Positions 40,729 through 53,242 of a DNA stretch of 64,000 nt are shown in pieces. The stretch comes from Candidatus Margulisiibacteriota bacterium (GTDB lineage Bacteria; Margulisbacteria; WOR-1; O2-12-FULL-45-9; XYB2-FULL-48-7), in contig JALOPZ010000003.1 in assembly GCA_025453605.1 (NCBI GenBank), positions 1 to 64,000 on the forward strand. Direction: 5' to 3'. How positions within the stretch are numbered: position 1 is the stretch's first letter; each line of letters starts with the position of its first letter. Position numbers and translations under genes: made by a program. The notes below the pieces were generated by a model. That model had not been told where the DNA came from. It did no database searches and saw only the letters and a program-made list of their open reading frames with translations.

Positions 40729-42252
40729 ATGAGTACAATGCGTGATAATAAGGTGCTGGCTCTGACCGAGATCAGCGACGCGCTGGCGTCGGAACTGGAC
40801 CTGGAAAAAGCCCTGTCGTCCATCCTGCGGATCTTTGCCGACCGGTTGGAGATGCAGCGCGGGACGATCACGCTGGTCGACCCGGCCAGCAATGAGCTGA
40901 GGATCGAGGTCGCCCACGGGCTATCGCGGGCCGAGGTCGAGCGCGGCCGGTACAAGATCGGCGAGGGGATCACGGGTAAGGTGGTTGAGACCGGACAGCC
41001 GATGGTCGTCAAAGATATCGAAGCGGAACCGCTTTTTCTCAACCGGACCCGGGCGCGCCAGGAGCTGAAGGAGCGGAAATTCGCTTTTCTCTGCGTCCCG
41101 ATCAAGACTGGTAACAAGATCGTTGGTGGCCTGTCGGTCGATCACCTCTTCCGCGGCGACATCTCTTATGAAGAGGACATTAAGCTGCTGATGATCATCG
41201 CTTCCATGGTCGGGCAGGCGGTCCGGATCCGCCAGCTGGCGGAAGCGGATAAACAGGCGGTGGTCTGTGAGAACCTCAAGCTCAAACGGCAATTGCAGGG
41301 GAAGTACAAGTTCGGCAACATCATTTACAGCGCCAAGACCATGGAGACGATGCTGGAAGGAGCGCTTCAGGTCGCGGATACCCAGGCGACCGTGCTGATC
41401 CTGGGGGAGTCGGGGACCGGTAAAGAGCTGGTCGCTTCGGCGATCCATTATGCCAGCCCGCGGACCGATAAACCGTTCATTAAGGTAGCTTGCGCCGCAC
41501 TGCCGGAAAATCTGCTGGAGTCGGAGCTGTTCGGTTACGAGCGGGGTGCTTTTACCGGCGCGGCCGAGCGCAAACCGGGGCGGTTTGAAATGGCGAGCGG
41601 CGGGACCCTTTTCCTCGACGAGATCGGTGACCTGTCGCTGCCGACGCAGGTCAAGCTGCTCCGGGTGCTGCAGGAAAAGGAATTTGAGCGGCTGGGCGGG
41701 ACGCAGACCGTCAAGGTCGATGTCCGGGTGATCTGCGCTACCCACCGGAACCTGGAAACCCTGGTCAAGGAGAGAAAGTTTCGCGAAGATCTCTATTACC
41801 GGATCAACGTGTTTCCCGTTAATTTGCCCCCTCTGCGGGACCGGAAAGAGGATATCCCGCTGCTGGTCGATCACTTTATCCATAAATTCAAGCTGGAGAA
41901 CAAAAAGAAGATCAAGGGGATAAACCGGGCGGCGCTGGACAGATTGATGGCCTACCGCTGGCCGGGGAACGTCCGGGAACTGGAAAACGTAATGGAGCGG
42001 GCGGTCGTCCTCTGCCTGAAAGAAGTCATTACCCCGGCCGAGCTCCCGGTCAATTTGCTCAAGGGCGAAGCGGAAAGTCCTCTCCCTGCTGAGGGGACCT
42101 CGCTGCCGGAGATCGTCGAAAGTATCGAAAAAAGCAAGATCGTTCAAGCCCTGGAGACGCATAAGACCCAGCGCCGGGCGGCCAAAGCCCTCGGTTTGAC
42201 CGAACGGATGCTCGGTTATAAGATCCAGAAGTACAAGATCGCCTGGCAATAA
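40729..42252 (+). CDS. NifA-like sigma-54-dependent transcription activator
   Basis: The 507-residue activator has an N-terminal GAF domain (about 20-175; the 2-oxoglutarate or nitrogen-sensing module in NifA). An AAA+ domain (about 195-430) follows, with Walker A GESGTGKE near 226, the sigma-54 contact loop GAFTGA near 273, and GGTLFLDEIGDL near 290. A Fis-type helix-turn-helix lies at the end (RRAAKALGLTERMLGYKIQKY). It should turn on the sigma-54 promoters found at the next gene, amt and glnN. No nitrogenase genes are present, so a role in ammonium assimilation is more likely than nif control. The gene itself has a sigma-70 promoter. Confidence 0.88.
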   Translation: MSTMRDNKVLALTEISDALASELDLEKALSSILRIFADRLEMQRGTITLVDPASNELRIEVAHGLSRAEVERGRYKIGEGITGKVVETGQPMVVKDIEAEPLFLNRTRARQELKERKFAFLCVPIKTGNKIVGGLSVDHLFRGDISYEEDIKLLMIIASMVGQAVRIRQLAEADKQAVVCENLKLKRQLQGKYKFGNIIYSAKTMETMLEGALQVADTQATVLILGESGTGKELVASAIHYASPRTDKPFIKVACAALPENLLESELFGYERGAFTGAAERKPGRFEMASGGTLFLDEIGDLSLPTQVKLLRVLQEKEFERLGGTQTVKVDVRVICATHRNLETLVKERKFREDLYYRINVFPVNLPPLRDRKEDIPLLVDHFIHKFKLENKKKIKGINRAALDRLMAYRWPGNVRELENVMERAVVLCLKEVITPAELPVNLLKGEAESPLPAEGTSLPEIVESIEKSKIVQALETHKTQRRAAKALGLTERMLGYKIQKYKIAWQ

Positions 42253-42259
42253 AATTGCT
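42244..42259 (+). promoter_or_regulatory. Sigma-54 promoter of the Gcw_chp barrel gene
   Basis: TGGCAATAAAATTGCT: GG at 42245-42246 and GC at 42257-42258, the exact 12-base spacing of -24/-12 promoters. It overlaps the stop codon of the activator gene. Nearly the same sequence stands before amt and glnN. Confidence 0.8.
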
Positions 42260-42281
42260 GGAGGAGGGGTAAGGGGGGATC

Positions 42282-42983
42282 ATGATGAAGAAGTTGACAA
42301 TTTTGTTCCTGATCGGGTTTTTTGGGTTAGTACTGGTAAGTGGGGCCGGGGCGGTCGACGCGAATGTCGCTTATGTAAGTAAGTATATCTGGCGCGGGTA
42401 TGACCTGAATGCCGGACAACCGGCGTTGCAGCCGGGAGTCACAGTGTCGCTCGGCCAATTGCCCCTGTCGCTTGGCTTTTGGGCTTCTTACAATATCGGG
42501 ACCGTCACTAAACAGGAGATCACTGAGATCGACTACACCCTCGGTTTTTCACCCAAGCTGGGCGACGACTGGACGCATTACCTTTGCGCCTGTTTATATA
42601 ATTTCCCACCAGTAACCGGCCCGGCGGCGAAAAGCACCGAATATTTCTATTATTTGACCGGGAACAGACTTCTTTTTACGCCGACCATGATGATCGCTTA
42701 TGATAATGATCAGGGGAAAGGGGTTTATGTCAGTTTAACCGGCAAAAACTCTTTTGTGGTCGGGCCGTTGGCGGTTGACGGCTCTTTGACCGCCGGTTAC
42801 GACGGCGGACAGCTGGGCGTGACCCCCGGTCTGAGCGATGCAACCCTGGCTTTATCGACCACAATCCCGGCGGGAGAGACAAAGATCACCCCGACGATCA
42901 GTTACACGGTGGTCGGCAAAGATTCCCGCCCGACAGGAGAGAACACTCTCTGGTTGAGCGTTAATCTGGCCGGAAGTTTGTAA
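42282..42983 (+). CDS. Gcw_chp-family putative outer-membrane protein
   Basis: The 233-residue protein has a signal peptide (about 1-24, ending GAGA). It opens with NVAYVSKYIWRGYDLN, the hallmark of the Gcw_chp family of unknown-function barrel proteins. The rest alternates in amphipathic strands, and the C-terminus (WLSVNLAGSL) is strand-like. Family members are predicted to sit in the outer membrane. The sigma-54 promoter, and its place between a NifA-like activator and amt, suggest a channel for nitrogenous solutes made under nitrogen limitation (inference). GGAGGAGG serves as ribosome site. Confidence 0.8.
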   Translation: MMKKLTILFLIGFFGLVLVSGAGAVDANVAYVSKYIWRGYDLNAGQPALQPGVTVSLGQLPLSLGFWASYNIGTVTKQEITEIDYTLGFSPKLGDDWTHYLCACLYNFPPVTGPAAKSTEYFYYLTGNRLLFTPTMMIAYDNDQGKGVYVSLTGKNSFVVGPLAVDGSLTAGYDGGQLGVTPGLSDATLALSTTIPAGETKITPTISYTVVGKDSRPTGENTLWLSVNLAGSL

Positions 42984-43005
42984 CTACATAATTGTTTGTT
43001 ACTTG
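42982..43005 (+). promoter_or_regulatory. Possible activator site upstream of amt
   Basis: GTAAC-N13-GTTAC, containing TACATAATTGT, lies about 50 bases before the amt sigma-54 promoter. The same 11-base core occurs before glnN (50762-50772). It is a candidate binding site for the NifA-like activator. Confidence 0.4.
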
Positions 43006-43012
43006 AGTAAAA

Positions 43013-43036
43013 GGGCTACAATATTGTAGCCCTTTT
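43013..43036 (+). terminator. Intrinsic terminator after the Gcw_chp gene
   Basis: The perfect palindrome GGGCTACAATATTGTAGCCC followed by TTTT. It separates the barrel gene from amt, which then has its own sigma-54 promoter. Confidence 0.85.
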
Positions 43037-43050
43037 CTCTTGGCCGGCCC

Positions 43051-43066
43051 TGGTAATAAAATTGCT
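43051..43066 (+). promoter_or_regulatory. Sigma-54 promoter of amt-glnB
   Basis: TGGTAATAAAATTGCT: GG at 43052-43053, GC at 43064-43065, exact -24/-12 spacing. Similarity to the glnN promoter continues to the CTCTGGC that follows. Confidence 0.85.
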
Positions 43067-43090
43067 TTAACTCTGGCAGGAGGTGCGATA

Positions 43091-44302
43091 ATGATAAATT
43101 CCGGTGATACGGCCTGGGTCCTGATCTCAACCGCGCTGGTCATTTTAATGACCCCGGCGGTCGGCTTCTTTTACGGTGGGATGGTCCGCAAAAAAAGTCT
43201 CCTTTCGACGGTGATGATGTGTTTCGCCTCCCTCTTCCTGATCAGCGTGCAGTGGGTGTTGGTCGGCTACACGCTCTCTTTTGGCCCGAGCAAAGCCGGG
43301 CTGATCGGCGGGCTGCAATGGTTGGGACTGATCGGGGTCGGGCAGGCGCCGAACCCTGATTATGCCGCCACGATCCCGGCCCTGGCGTTCATGCTCTTCC
43401 AGGCCGCTTTCGCGATCGTGACCCCGTCGCTGATCGTCGGCAGCTTTGTCGAGCGGATCAAGTTCGGCGCTTTCCTGATCTTTACCAGTCTCTGGTCGCT
43501 CCTGGTCTACTATCCGGTCGCCCACTGGGTTTGGGGGGTCGGCGGTTGGCTCCGGGCGCTCGGGGCGCTCGATTTTGCCGGCGGGACAGTGGTCCACGTT
43601 ACCGCCGGATTTGCCGCCCTGGCGGTCGCCCTGGTGATCGGCAAACGGATCGGTTACGGTAAAGATAATATGGAGCCGAGCAATATTCCGCTGGTCGTGA
43701 TCGGGGCTGTCTTGCTCTGGTTCGGCTGGTTCGGGTTCAACGGCGGGTCCGCTCTGGCCGCCAACGGTTTAGCGGTTTCCGCGGTCGTGGTGACCAATAC
43801 CGCCGCCGCTGCCGCCGCTTTGGTCTGGATGGTCCTAAGCTGGCTCCACCGCCGGCCGAGCGTCCTCGGGGTGGCGACCGGCGCGGTCGTCGGTTTGGTC
43901 GCCATTACTCCCGCTTCCGGCTTCGTCGATCCTTTGTCGGCCCTGGCGATCGGCGGGATCGCTGCCGCCATCTCTTATTACATGATCGTCCTCCGAATGA
44001 AACTGCGGATCGACGAGTCGCTCGACGTCTTTGCCTGTCACGGGATGGGCGGGTTGTGGGGTTCGATCGCGACCGGGATCTTTGCCAGCCAAGCGATCAA
44101 CGCCGCCGGCGCCGATGGATTGCTGTTCGGCAATCCCGGCCTGCTCTGGGTCCAGATCGTGACGGTCGCGGTGACGGCGGTCTTCTCGTTCATCGTCACT
44201 TATGCGCTGGCCACCCTGATCGATCTGATCGTCGGCCTGCGTGTCAGCGAGAACGAAGAGCTGGTCGGCCTTGATATTTCCCAACACGCGGAGGTGGCTT
44301 AA
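43091..44302 (+). CDS. amt: Ammonium channel Amt
   Basis: This 403-residue inner-membrane channel for ammonium has eleven expected helices. It opens with SGDTAWVLISTALVILMTPAVGFFYGGMVRKKS. The pore histidine pair appears as GGTVVHVTAGFAAL near 161 and FACHGMGGLWG near 317. The start at 43091 is fixed by AGGAGGT and by the sigma-54 promoter upstream; an earlier in-frame ATG would lie within the promoter. glnB begins two bases after the stop, the usual amt-P-II pairing in which P-II closes the channel when nitrogen is plentiful. Confidence 0.96.
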   Translation: MINSGDTAWVLISTALVILMTPAVGFFYGGMVRKKSLLSTVMMCFASLFLISVQWVLVGYTLSFGPSKAGLIGGLQWLGLIGVGQAPNPDYAATIPALAFMLFQAAFAIVTPSLIVGSFVERIKFGAFLIFTSLWSLLVYYPVAHWVWGVGGWLRALGALDFAGGTVVHVTAGFAALAVALVIGKRIGYGKDNMEPSNIPLVVIGAVLLWFGWFGFNGGSALAANGLAVSAVVVTNTAAAAAALVWMVLSWLHRRPSVLGVATGAVVGLVAITPASGFVDPLSALAIGGIAAAISYYMIVLRMKLRIDESLDVFACHGMGGLWGSIATGIFASQAINAAGADGLLFGNPGLLWVQIVTVAVTAVFSFIVTYALATLIDLIVGLRVSENEELVGLDISQHAEVA

Positions 44303-44303
44303 T

Positions 44304-44642
44304 ATGAAAAAGATCGAAGCGATCATCAGGAGCGAGAAACTGGACGATCTGCGCGAGAAACTTGATGCCAGCGGTTATACCGCTATGACCGTGACCGAGG
44401 TCAAGGGGCGGGGAGCGCAGAAAGGGATCCTGCTGGAGTGGCGAGTCGGCGAATATCGGGTGGAATTTATCCCCAAGGTCAAGGTTGAACTGGTCGTCAA
44501 TGCTGAGACGGTCGACAAAGTGATCGAGATCATCTTGTCTGTTTGTTCGTCCGGCAAGGTCGGCGACGGTAAGATCTTTATCTCTTCGGTCGAAGAGGTC
44601 GTCCGGATCCGGACCGGCGAGCGTGGACAGAAAGCCCTTTAG
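44304..44642 (+). CDS. glnB: Nitrogen regulatory protein P-II
   Basis: The 112-residue trimeric sensor of 2-oxoglutarate and ATP/ADP opens with MKKIEAIIRSEKLDDLREKL. It has a T-loop ending GEYRVEFIPK that keeps the tyrosine at position 51, and the C-terminal GDGKIFISSVEEVVRIRTGERG typical of the family. By position next to amt it is the GlnK type. The ribosome site GGAGGTGG lies inside the end of amt. It may also act on the NifA-like activator, GS or other enzymes; that is inference. Confidence 0.96.
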   Translation: MKKIEAIIRSEKLDDLREKLDASGYTAMTVTEVKGRGAQKGILLEWRVGEYRVEFIPKVKVELVVNAETVDKVIEIILSVCSSGKVGDGKIFISSVEEVVRIRTGERGQKAL

Positions 44643-44659
44643 CTGATAAAATCCCCTTA

Positions 44660-44866
44660 ATGGCTGATATGCGGAGCGGCTTGTTACAGGCCGCCTCTCT
44701 CGGTGTGGAGATCGCCGTCGCTGTTTTCCTGGGAGCAGGAGGAGGCTACTGGCTTGACCGGCAATTCCGGACCGAGCCCTGGCTGATGGTGGTCGGGTTG
44801 CTGCTGGGTGCCGCTGCCGGCCTGTGGAATGCCTATAAGATCGCGATGAATAATGAGCGTCCTTGA
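44660..44866 (+). CDS. atpZ: AtpZ/AtpI-family ATP synthase accessory protein
   Basis: This 68-residue protein with two membrane helices separated by a short basic loop (GGGYWLDRQFRTEPW) matches AtpZ, the small protein that often opens ATP synthase operons. AtpZ/AtpI proteins are linked to c-ring assembly or magnesium supply. It overlaps atpB by 14 bases. No clear promoter separates it from glnB, only 17 bases upstream, so the ATP synthase operon may partly read through from amt-glnB. Confidence 0.8.
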   Translation: MADMRSGLLQAASLGVEIAVAVFLGAGGGYWLDRQFRTEPWLMVVGLLLGAAAGLWNAYKIAMNNERP

Positions 44867-45581
44867 ACATTTAGAACAACAAACGATCATGCCGCTGGAG
44901 GTCGGCGGCGTGGACCTCTCGATCACCAACGGGGTGATCACCATCTGGCTTTCGGTTTTGCTGGTCTTCACTGTTTTTCTGACCGTCTCGCGCCGGTTGC
45001 AGCTCGTCCCCGGCAAAGCGCAGAGCCTGGCGGAAGTGGTCATTCTCTTTTTACGCGATGAGGTCGCCGGGCAGCTGCACCACGGCCGTGAGCGCTGGCT
45101 GCCGTTCATTATCGCAGTCTTCTCTTTTATCCTGGTAAACAATCTGCTCGGGCTGGTCCCCGGTCTGGCCAGCGCGACCGGCAATATCAACGTGACCGCC
45201 GCCCTGGCGGTCACCGTTTTTGTTGTGGTGCAGGCTGCCGGGGTTGCCCGGCATGGGGTGCTCGGGTACATCGGCTCGCTGGTCCCGCCCGGTCTGCCGC
45301 TGCCGATCGCTGTTTTCATGCTGCCGATCGAGATCGTCAGCCAGTTCGCCAAGCCGTTCTCGCTGGCGGTCCGGTTGTTCGCCAATATATTTGCCGGCCA
45401 CGCTGTCATGTTGATGCTCCTGTCGCTGATCTTTTTCTTCAAGAGCTATCTGATCCTGCCGCTGCCGGTCCTGGGGAATACGGCGGTCCTGGTCTTTGAG
45501 GTCTTTGTTGCTTTTATCCAGGCTTATATTTTCACTTACCTGACGACCCTGTACATTGCGACGGCGGTCGAAGGGCATTAA
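44853..45581 (+). CDS. atpB: ATP synthase Fo subunit a
   Basis: The 242-residue subunit provides the proton half-channels next to the c-ring. The essential Arg lies in SLAVRLFANIFAGH near residue 172, and the last helices carry the AFIQAYIFTYLTTLYI stretch with the Gln of the outlet channel. The length is at the short end for bacteria. It overlaps atpZ by 14 bases. Confidence 0.95.
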   Translation: MSVLEHLEQQTIMPLEVGGVDLSITNGVITIWLSVLLVFTVFLTVSRRLQLVPGKAQSLAEVVILFLRDEVAGQLHHGRERWLPFIIAVFSFILVNNLLGLVPGLASATGNINVTAALAVTVFVVVQAAGVARHGVLGYIGSLVPPGLPLPIAVFMLPIEIVSQFAKPFSLAVRLFANIFAGHAVMLMLLSLIFFFKSYLILPLPVLGNTAVLVFEVFVAFIQAYIFTYLTTLYIATAVEGH

Positions 45582-45604
45582 AGCGAAAAAGGGAGGGGAA
45601 GTTT

Positions 45605-45835
45605 ATGGATCCGAAAATTGTAGCGTTCTTTTCGGCGGGGATCGGGATGGCGGGAGCGGCGTGCGGGACGGCGATCGGGATCGGTTGGTTGGCTTCCAGG
45701 GCGATGGAAGGGATGGCCCGGCAGCCGGAAGCGGCCGGTAAGATCCAGACGGGGATGATCCTGGCGATCGCCTTTATCGAAGCGATCGCGCTGTACGCGC
45801 TCGTCGTCAGTCTGATCCTGGCGACCAAAGTCTAA
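45605..45835 (+). CDS. atpE: ATP synthase Fo subunit c
   Basis: This 76-residue hairpin has two helices joined by the polar loop RQPEA. The ion-carrying Glu is in AFIEAIALYALV near residue 59. The residue after the Glu is Ala rather than Ser or Thr, which argues for protons over sodium, though this is not decisive. GGGAGGGG precedes the ATG. Helix 1 is rich in Gly/Ala packing residues (GIGMAGAACGTAIGIGW). Confidence 0.95.
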   Translation: MDPKIVAFFSAGIGMAGAACGTAIGIGWLASRAMEGMARQPEAAGKIQTGMILAIAFIEAIALYALVVSLILATKV

Positions 45836-45841
45836 CAGCTG

Positions 45842-46324
45842 ATGTTCGAGTTCGAACCCGGATTGTTCATCTGGACAGCTGTCTCCTTTGGCCTGCTGGT
45901 CCTGCTTTTATATAAGGTGGCGCTGCCGCCGCTGCTCGCTTTCCTGGCGCAGCGGGAACAGCAGATCGCCGATCAGCTGGCAGCGGCCGCGGCCGATCAG
46001 CAGCGCTCCGCCGAGCTGTTGGCTCAGCACAAGAAAGAACTGGCCGAGGTCCACCGCAAGGCGGAAGAGCTCCTGGCCCAGGCCAGGGATGAGGGACGAA
46101 AGACGAGGGACGAGATCATCGCTAAAGCGGGCGGAGAAGCCGGCCTGATCCTGGAGAAGGCCAAGCAGGACCTGGCGAGGGAGAAGAGCGCTGTACTGAG
46201 CGAGGCGAGAAAAGAGATAGTTGATCTGGTAACGGCGGCGGCCGGCAAAATTTTGCGGCAGAAACTGACCGCCGAACAGGACCGGGCGCTGATCGAGCGG
46301 AGTTTGCAGGAGAGCAGAGGATGA
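45842..46324 (+). CDS. atpF: ATP synthase Fo subunit b
   Basis: The 160-residue peripheral stalk subunit has one membrane helix (about 8-27) followed by a long charged helix. A heptamer array at 46086-46113 codes for ARDEGRKTRDE in the middle of the stalk, in frame and compatible with a helix. It overlaps atpH by four bases (ATGA). Confidence 0.93.
   Translation: MFEFEPGLFIWTAVSFGLLVLLLYKVALPPLLAFLAQREQQIADQLAAAAADQQRSAELLAQHKKELAEVHRKAEELLAQARDEGRKTRDEIIAKAGGEAGLILEKAKQDLAREKSAVLSEARKEIVDLVTAAAGKILRQKLTAEQDRALIERSLQESRG
46086..46113 (+). repeat. Heptamer tandem repeat (GGGACGA type, four units) inside atpF
   Basis: GGGATGA, GGGACGA, AAGACGA, GGGACGA in tandem, in frame. The same order GGGACGA-AAGACGA occurs in the MFS gene at 19175-19188. 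Confidence 0.8.
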
Positions 46325-46813
46325 AAACGATCGATGCCGCCAAGTTGTACGAGCTGGCGGGTGAAAAAGCGGTCCCCCTGGAAGAGGAGCTCCATCTTTT
46401 GGCAGATAAGCTGCTGAAAAATCTGGAGCTGCGCCGTTTCCTGGCCGGCAATGCTCCGCTGACGGCCAAACGGGAGGTCATGAGCGAAGTCCTGCCCGAC
46501 TCATCGCCGCTGCTCCGTCGCCTGCTCGATCTTCTTTTTCGCGAACGACTGGTCAATAAGCTCCCCTGGCTGGCCGAGCGCTATTCCGCGGTGATCTCGG
46601 AGCGGATCGGGGCGTGCTACGTAGAAGTCCGGCACGCCCATAAGCTCAGGGAGCAGGATAAGATCCAGATCTTTTCGCTGATCGAAGGCGGCTGCCGGGT
46701 CCGTTTTGTGGAGGACCGGACGGTGATCGGCGGGGTCAAGCTCCGCTGGCAGGATGGGCGTTATTTTGACACTTCACTGGCCGGCGACCTGCAGGAGTTA
46801 AAGGAGGCCTTAC

Positions 46814-46821
<8 letters not shown>
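46321..46821 (+). CDS. atpH: ATP synthase F1 subunit delta
   Basis: This 166-residue cap of the peripheral stalk binds the top of F1. It shows the helical N-terminal domain and the C-terminal beta region ending [33 protein letters not shown], with the conserved GG. Coupled to atpF by ATGA and overlapping atpA by eight bases. Confidence 0.92.
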
Positions 46822-50708
<3,887 letters not shown>

Positions 50709-50739
50709 CGGCTAATTGCCTCCTTTTTAACCACATTAT

Positions 50740-50756
50740 TGTCTAAAATATAGGCA
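50740..50756 (+). promoter_or_regulatory. 17-bp palindromic operator upstream of glnN
   Basis: TGTCTAAAATATAGGCA, an imperfect copy of the glnA operator TGCCTAA-N3-TTAGGCA. TAAAAT inside it could be the -10 of a second, sigma-70 promoter for glnN. Confidence 0.55.
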
Positions 50757-50781
50757 GTATCTACATAATTGTATGATAACC
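50757..50781 (+). promoter_or_regulatory. Possible activator site upstream of glnN
   Basis: GTATC-N13-GATAA with the core TACATAATTGT, shared with the amt upstream region at 42982-43005. It lies just before the sigma-54 promoter. Confidence 0.4.
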
Positions 50782-50793
50782 CCTTGTTCCGGC

Positions 50794-50809
50794 TGGTAAT
50801 AAAGTTGCT
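50794..50809 (+). promoter_or_regulatory. Sigma-54 promoter of glnN
   Basis: TGGTAATAAAGTTGCT: GG at 50795-50796 and GC at 50807-50808, exact -24/-12 spacing. It differs from the amt promoter by one base over these 16 positions, and both continue to CTCTGGC. Confidence 0.85.
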
Positions 50810-50862
50810 TCTACTCTGGCGTCCGGTCCCAATAATCTCATGATATAAGGAGAATGATCAGC

Positions 50863-52956
50863 ATGGTAAAAACGGCAAGTCAGATCTTCGGGGAACTCAC
50901 TTTCAACCGGCAGGTGATGAAGTCTAAGCTTAGCAAAGAGGTTTACGCTAAGTTAAGCGCTACCCTGGACAGTGGGGCTTCGCTGGACGAGACCATTGCC
51001 AGCGACGTAGCCCACGCGATGAAGGAGTGGGCGATCGAGAACGGCGCCACTCACTTTACCCACTGGTTCCAGCCGCAGCGCGGCGGCACAGCCGAAAAAC
51101 ACGATGCTTTCCTCAGCTACGGCAAGGATGGCGAAATGATCGAGCGGTTCAGCGCCAAACAGCTGATCCAGTCCGAGCCGGACGCTTCCAGTTTCCCCTC
51201 CGGCGGGATCAGATCGACTTTCGAAGCCCGGGGTTACACCGCCTGGGACCCGACCAGCCCGGCTTTTTTGCTGGAAGCGGGTGATACCAAGACGCTGGTC
51301 ATCCCGACCGTTTATCTCTCCTGGACCGGCGAAGTGCTCGATCTCAAGACACCGCTCCTCCGTTCGATGAAAGCGCTGACCGAGTCGGTCAACAAGCTGC
51401 ACAAAGCGCTGGGGAATAAACCGGTCAAGAAGGTCAGGGTTTACGGCGGCCCGGAACAGGAATACTTCCTGGTGTCCAAAGAGCTGTTCGATTCGCGGCC
51501 CGATCTACGAATTACCGGCCGGACCCTTTTTGGCGCCCCGCCGGCCAAAGGGCAGCAGCTGGAAGACCATTATTTCGGCGCGATCAAGGACAAGGTCATG
51601 ATGTTCATGGAGGATTTTGATACTGAGCTCTACCGGCACGGGATCCCCTCTAAGACCCGGCATAACGAGGTTTCGCCCAACCAGTTTGAGATCGCGCCGC
51701 TTTACGAAGAAGTTAACCTCGCCATTGACCACAATTTGCAGTTGATGGAGATCATCAAGCGCGTAGCCGAGCGGCATAACCTGGTCGCGATCCTGTACGA
51801 AAAACCATTCGCCGGCGTCAACGGCTCGGGCAAACACTTTAACTGGTCGCTGGGCGACGACGAGACCAACTATCTGGAGCCGTCCGATTCGCCGATCAAG
51901 AACATCAACTTCCTGCTGACGCTCGGGGCGATCCTGATCGGCGTCAATAAGTTCGGCGGCTTGCTGCGCGCGGCGGTGGCCGACGCCGGCAACGACCACC
52001 GGCTCGGCGCCAATGAGGCGCCGCCGGCGATCATGTCGGTCTATCTGGGTGAATATCTGGCCGGTTTGATGGACGAGATCGAAGGGGTCGGCAGCAGCGT
52101 GACGGAAAAGAGCCTGGCTCACATTAACCTGGGGGTCAAGAACCTCCCCAAGGTGGCCAAGGACACGTCCGACCGGAACCGGACCTCGCCGGTCGCTTTT
52201 ACCGGCAACAAATTCGAGTTCCGCGCCGTCGGTTCGTCCCAGAACTGCGCCGAAGCGGGAACCACCCTTAACCTGCTCGTCGCTTACGGTTATGACGAGA
52301 TCGCCCGGCGGCTGACGGCCAAAAAGGGTAAGACGGTCGAAGAGAACGCGGTCCTGGTCATGAAAGATGTGCTCAAAGAGACCAAGCCGGTCCGTTTTGA
52401 AGGGAATAACTATTCAGCGGAGTGGCACAAAGAGGCCGAAAAGCGCGGTCTGCCCAACGCCAAGAACACTCCCGACGCGCTCGACCTGATGCTGGACAAA
52501 GAGTGCCTGGCGCTCTACGAGAAATATGGGGTGCTGGCCAAGCGCGAGCTCCATTCCAAAGTGGAGATCAAACAGGATGCTTACGTCAAGGTCAAGGATG
52601 TTGAATTCAAGTGTGCGCTCAATATCGCCCAGACCATGATCCTACCGGCCGTGGTCGAACAGATCTGTGCGCTGGGGGAGGCGGTCAAGGCGGCCGGTAA
52701 GACCGGCGCGCTTAATGCCGACCTGAAAGCGGCCAATGCTTTATACGGCGAGATCAGGGGAGCGATCAGGGGGATGGAAAAAGCGATCACCACCTGCGAA
52801 AAGGAAGACGACCTGGGGAAGAAAGCCAAATTGTACGCGCGGATCGGCGCCGGCGCCCTGGCCCAGCTGCGGGCCAGCGTCGACAAGGCCGAGACGATCG
52901 TTGCAGACGGGTACTGGCCAATGGCCAAGTATCAGGAGTTGCTGACCGTCCTGTAG
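50863..52956 (+). CDS. glnN: Glutamine synthetase type III
   Basis: This 697-residue enzyme is the long type III glutamine synthetase found in Bacteroides, some cyanobacteria and other bacteria. Type III features are the N-terminal FGELTFNRQVMKSKLSKEVY, AYTAWDP-like segment GYTAWDPTSPAF, YGGPEQEYFLV near 189, NQFEIAPLYEEVN near 274, GSGKHFNWSLGDD near 324, and ENRTSPVAFTGNKFEFR-type DRNRTSPVAFTGNKFEFR near 443. I prefer the ATG at 50863, which is well spaced from AAGGAG; the ATG at 50854 is too close. Sigma-54 and palindrome sites upstream suggest induction at low nitrogen. Confidence 0.95.
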   Translation: MVKTASQIFGELTFNRQVMKSKLSKEVYAKLSATLDSGASLDETIASDVAHAMKEWAIENGATHFTHWFQPQRGGTAEKHDAFLSYGKDGEMIERFSAKQLIQSEPDASSFPSGGIRSTFEARGYTAWDPTSPAFLLEAGDTKTLVIPTVYLSWTGEVLDLKTPLLRSMKALTESVNKLHKALGNKPVKKVRVYGGPEQEYFLVSKELFDSRPDLRITGRTLFGAPPAKGQQLEDHYFGAIKDKVMMFMEDFDTELYRHGIPSKTRHNEVSPNQFEIAPLYEEVNLAIDHNLQLMEIIKRVAERHNLVAILYEKPFAGVNGSGKHFNWSLGDDETNYLEPSDSPIKNINFLLTLGAILIGVNKFGGLLRAAVADAGNDHRLGANEAPPAIMSVYLGEYLAGLMDEIEGVGSSVTEKSLAHINLGVKNLPKVAKDTSDRNRTSPVAFTGNKFEFRAVGSSQNCAEAGTTLNLLVAYGYDEIARRLTAKKGKTVEENAVLVMKDVLKETKPVRFEGNNYSAEWHKEAEKRGLPNAKNTPDALDLMLDKECLALYEKYGVLAKRELHSKVEIKQDAYVKVKDVEFKCALNIAQTMILPAVVEQICALGEAVKAAGKTGALNADLKAANALYGEIRGAIRGMEKAITTCEKEDDLGKKAKLYARIGAGALAQLRASVDKAETIVADGYWPMAKYQELLTVL

Positions 52957-52964
52957 TTTAGCGG

Positions 52965-53004
52965 AAAAGGGATCTGCCCGCCGACGGCGGACGGTCCCTT
53001 TTTC
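52965..53004 (+). terminator. Intrinsic terminator after glnN
   Basis: AAAAGGGA (52965-52972) pairs with TCCCTTTT (52995-53002), with an inner CCGCC/GGCGG stem, followed by a T-rich run. It separates glnN from the gltBD operon. Confidence 0.85.
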
Positions 53005-53015
53005 TTTGACCGGGC

Positions 53016-53034
53016 TTGCATAAATCTTAGGCAA
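53016..53034 (+). promoter_or_regulatory. Palindromic operator at the fis-like/gltBD promoter
   Basis: TTGCATAAATCTTAGGCAA is the third copy of the TGCCTAA-N3-TTAGGCA type palindrome. The extended -10-like TGCATAAAT lies inside it, and the ATG at 53046 is 12 bases downstream, so binding should block transcription. Confidence 0.6.
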
Positions 53035-53045
53035 GGAAGAGAATT

Positions 53046-53242
53046 ATGGAACCTGAGATCACTGATCTGATGTTAACCGAAGAACGCGGCCATGTTTACC
53101 GGTTCCTGATCGAATCGGTTGAACGGCCGCTGCTTTTGAAAGTCCTCAGTTACACGGGCGGCAACCAGCTGGAGGCGGCCCGGATCCTGGGGATAAACCG
53201 GAACACGCTGCGGACAAAACTGAAAAGGCTGGGTATCCAGAA

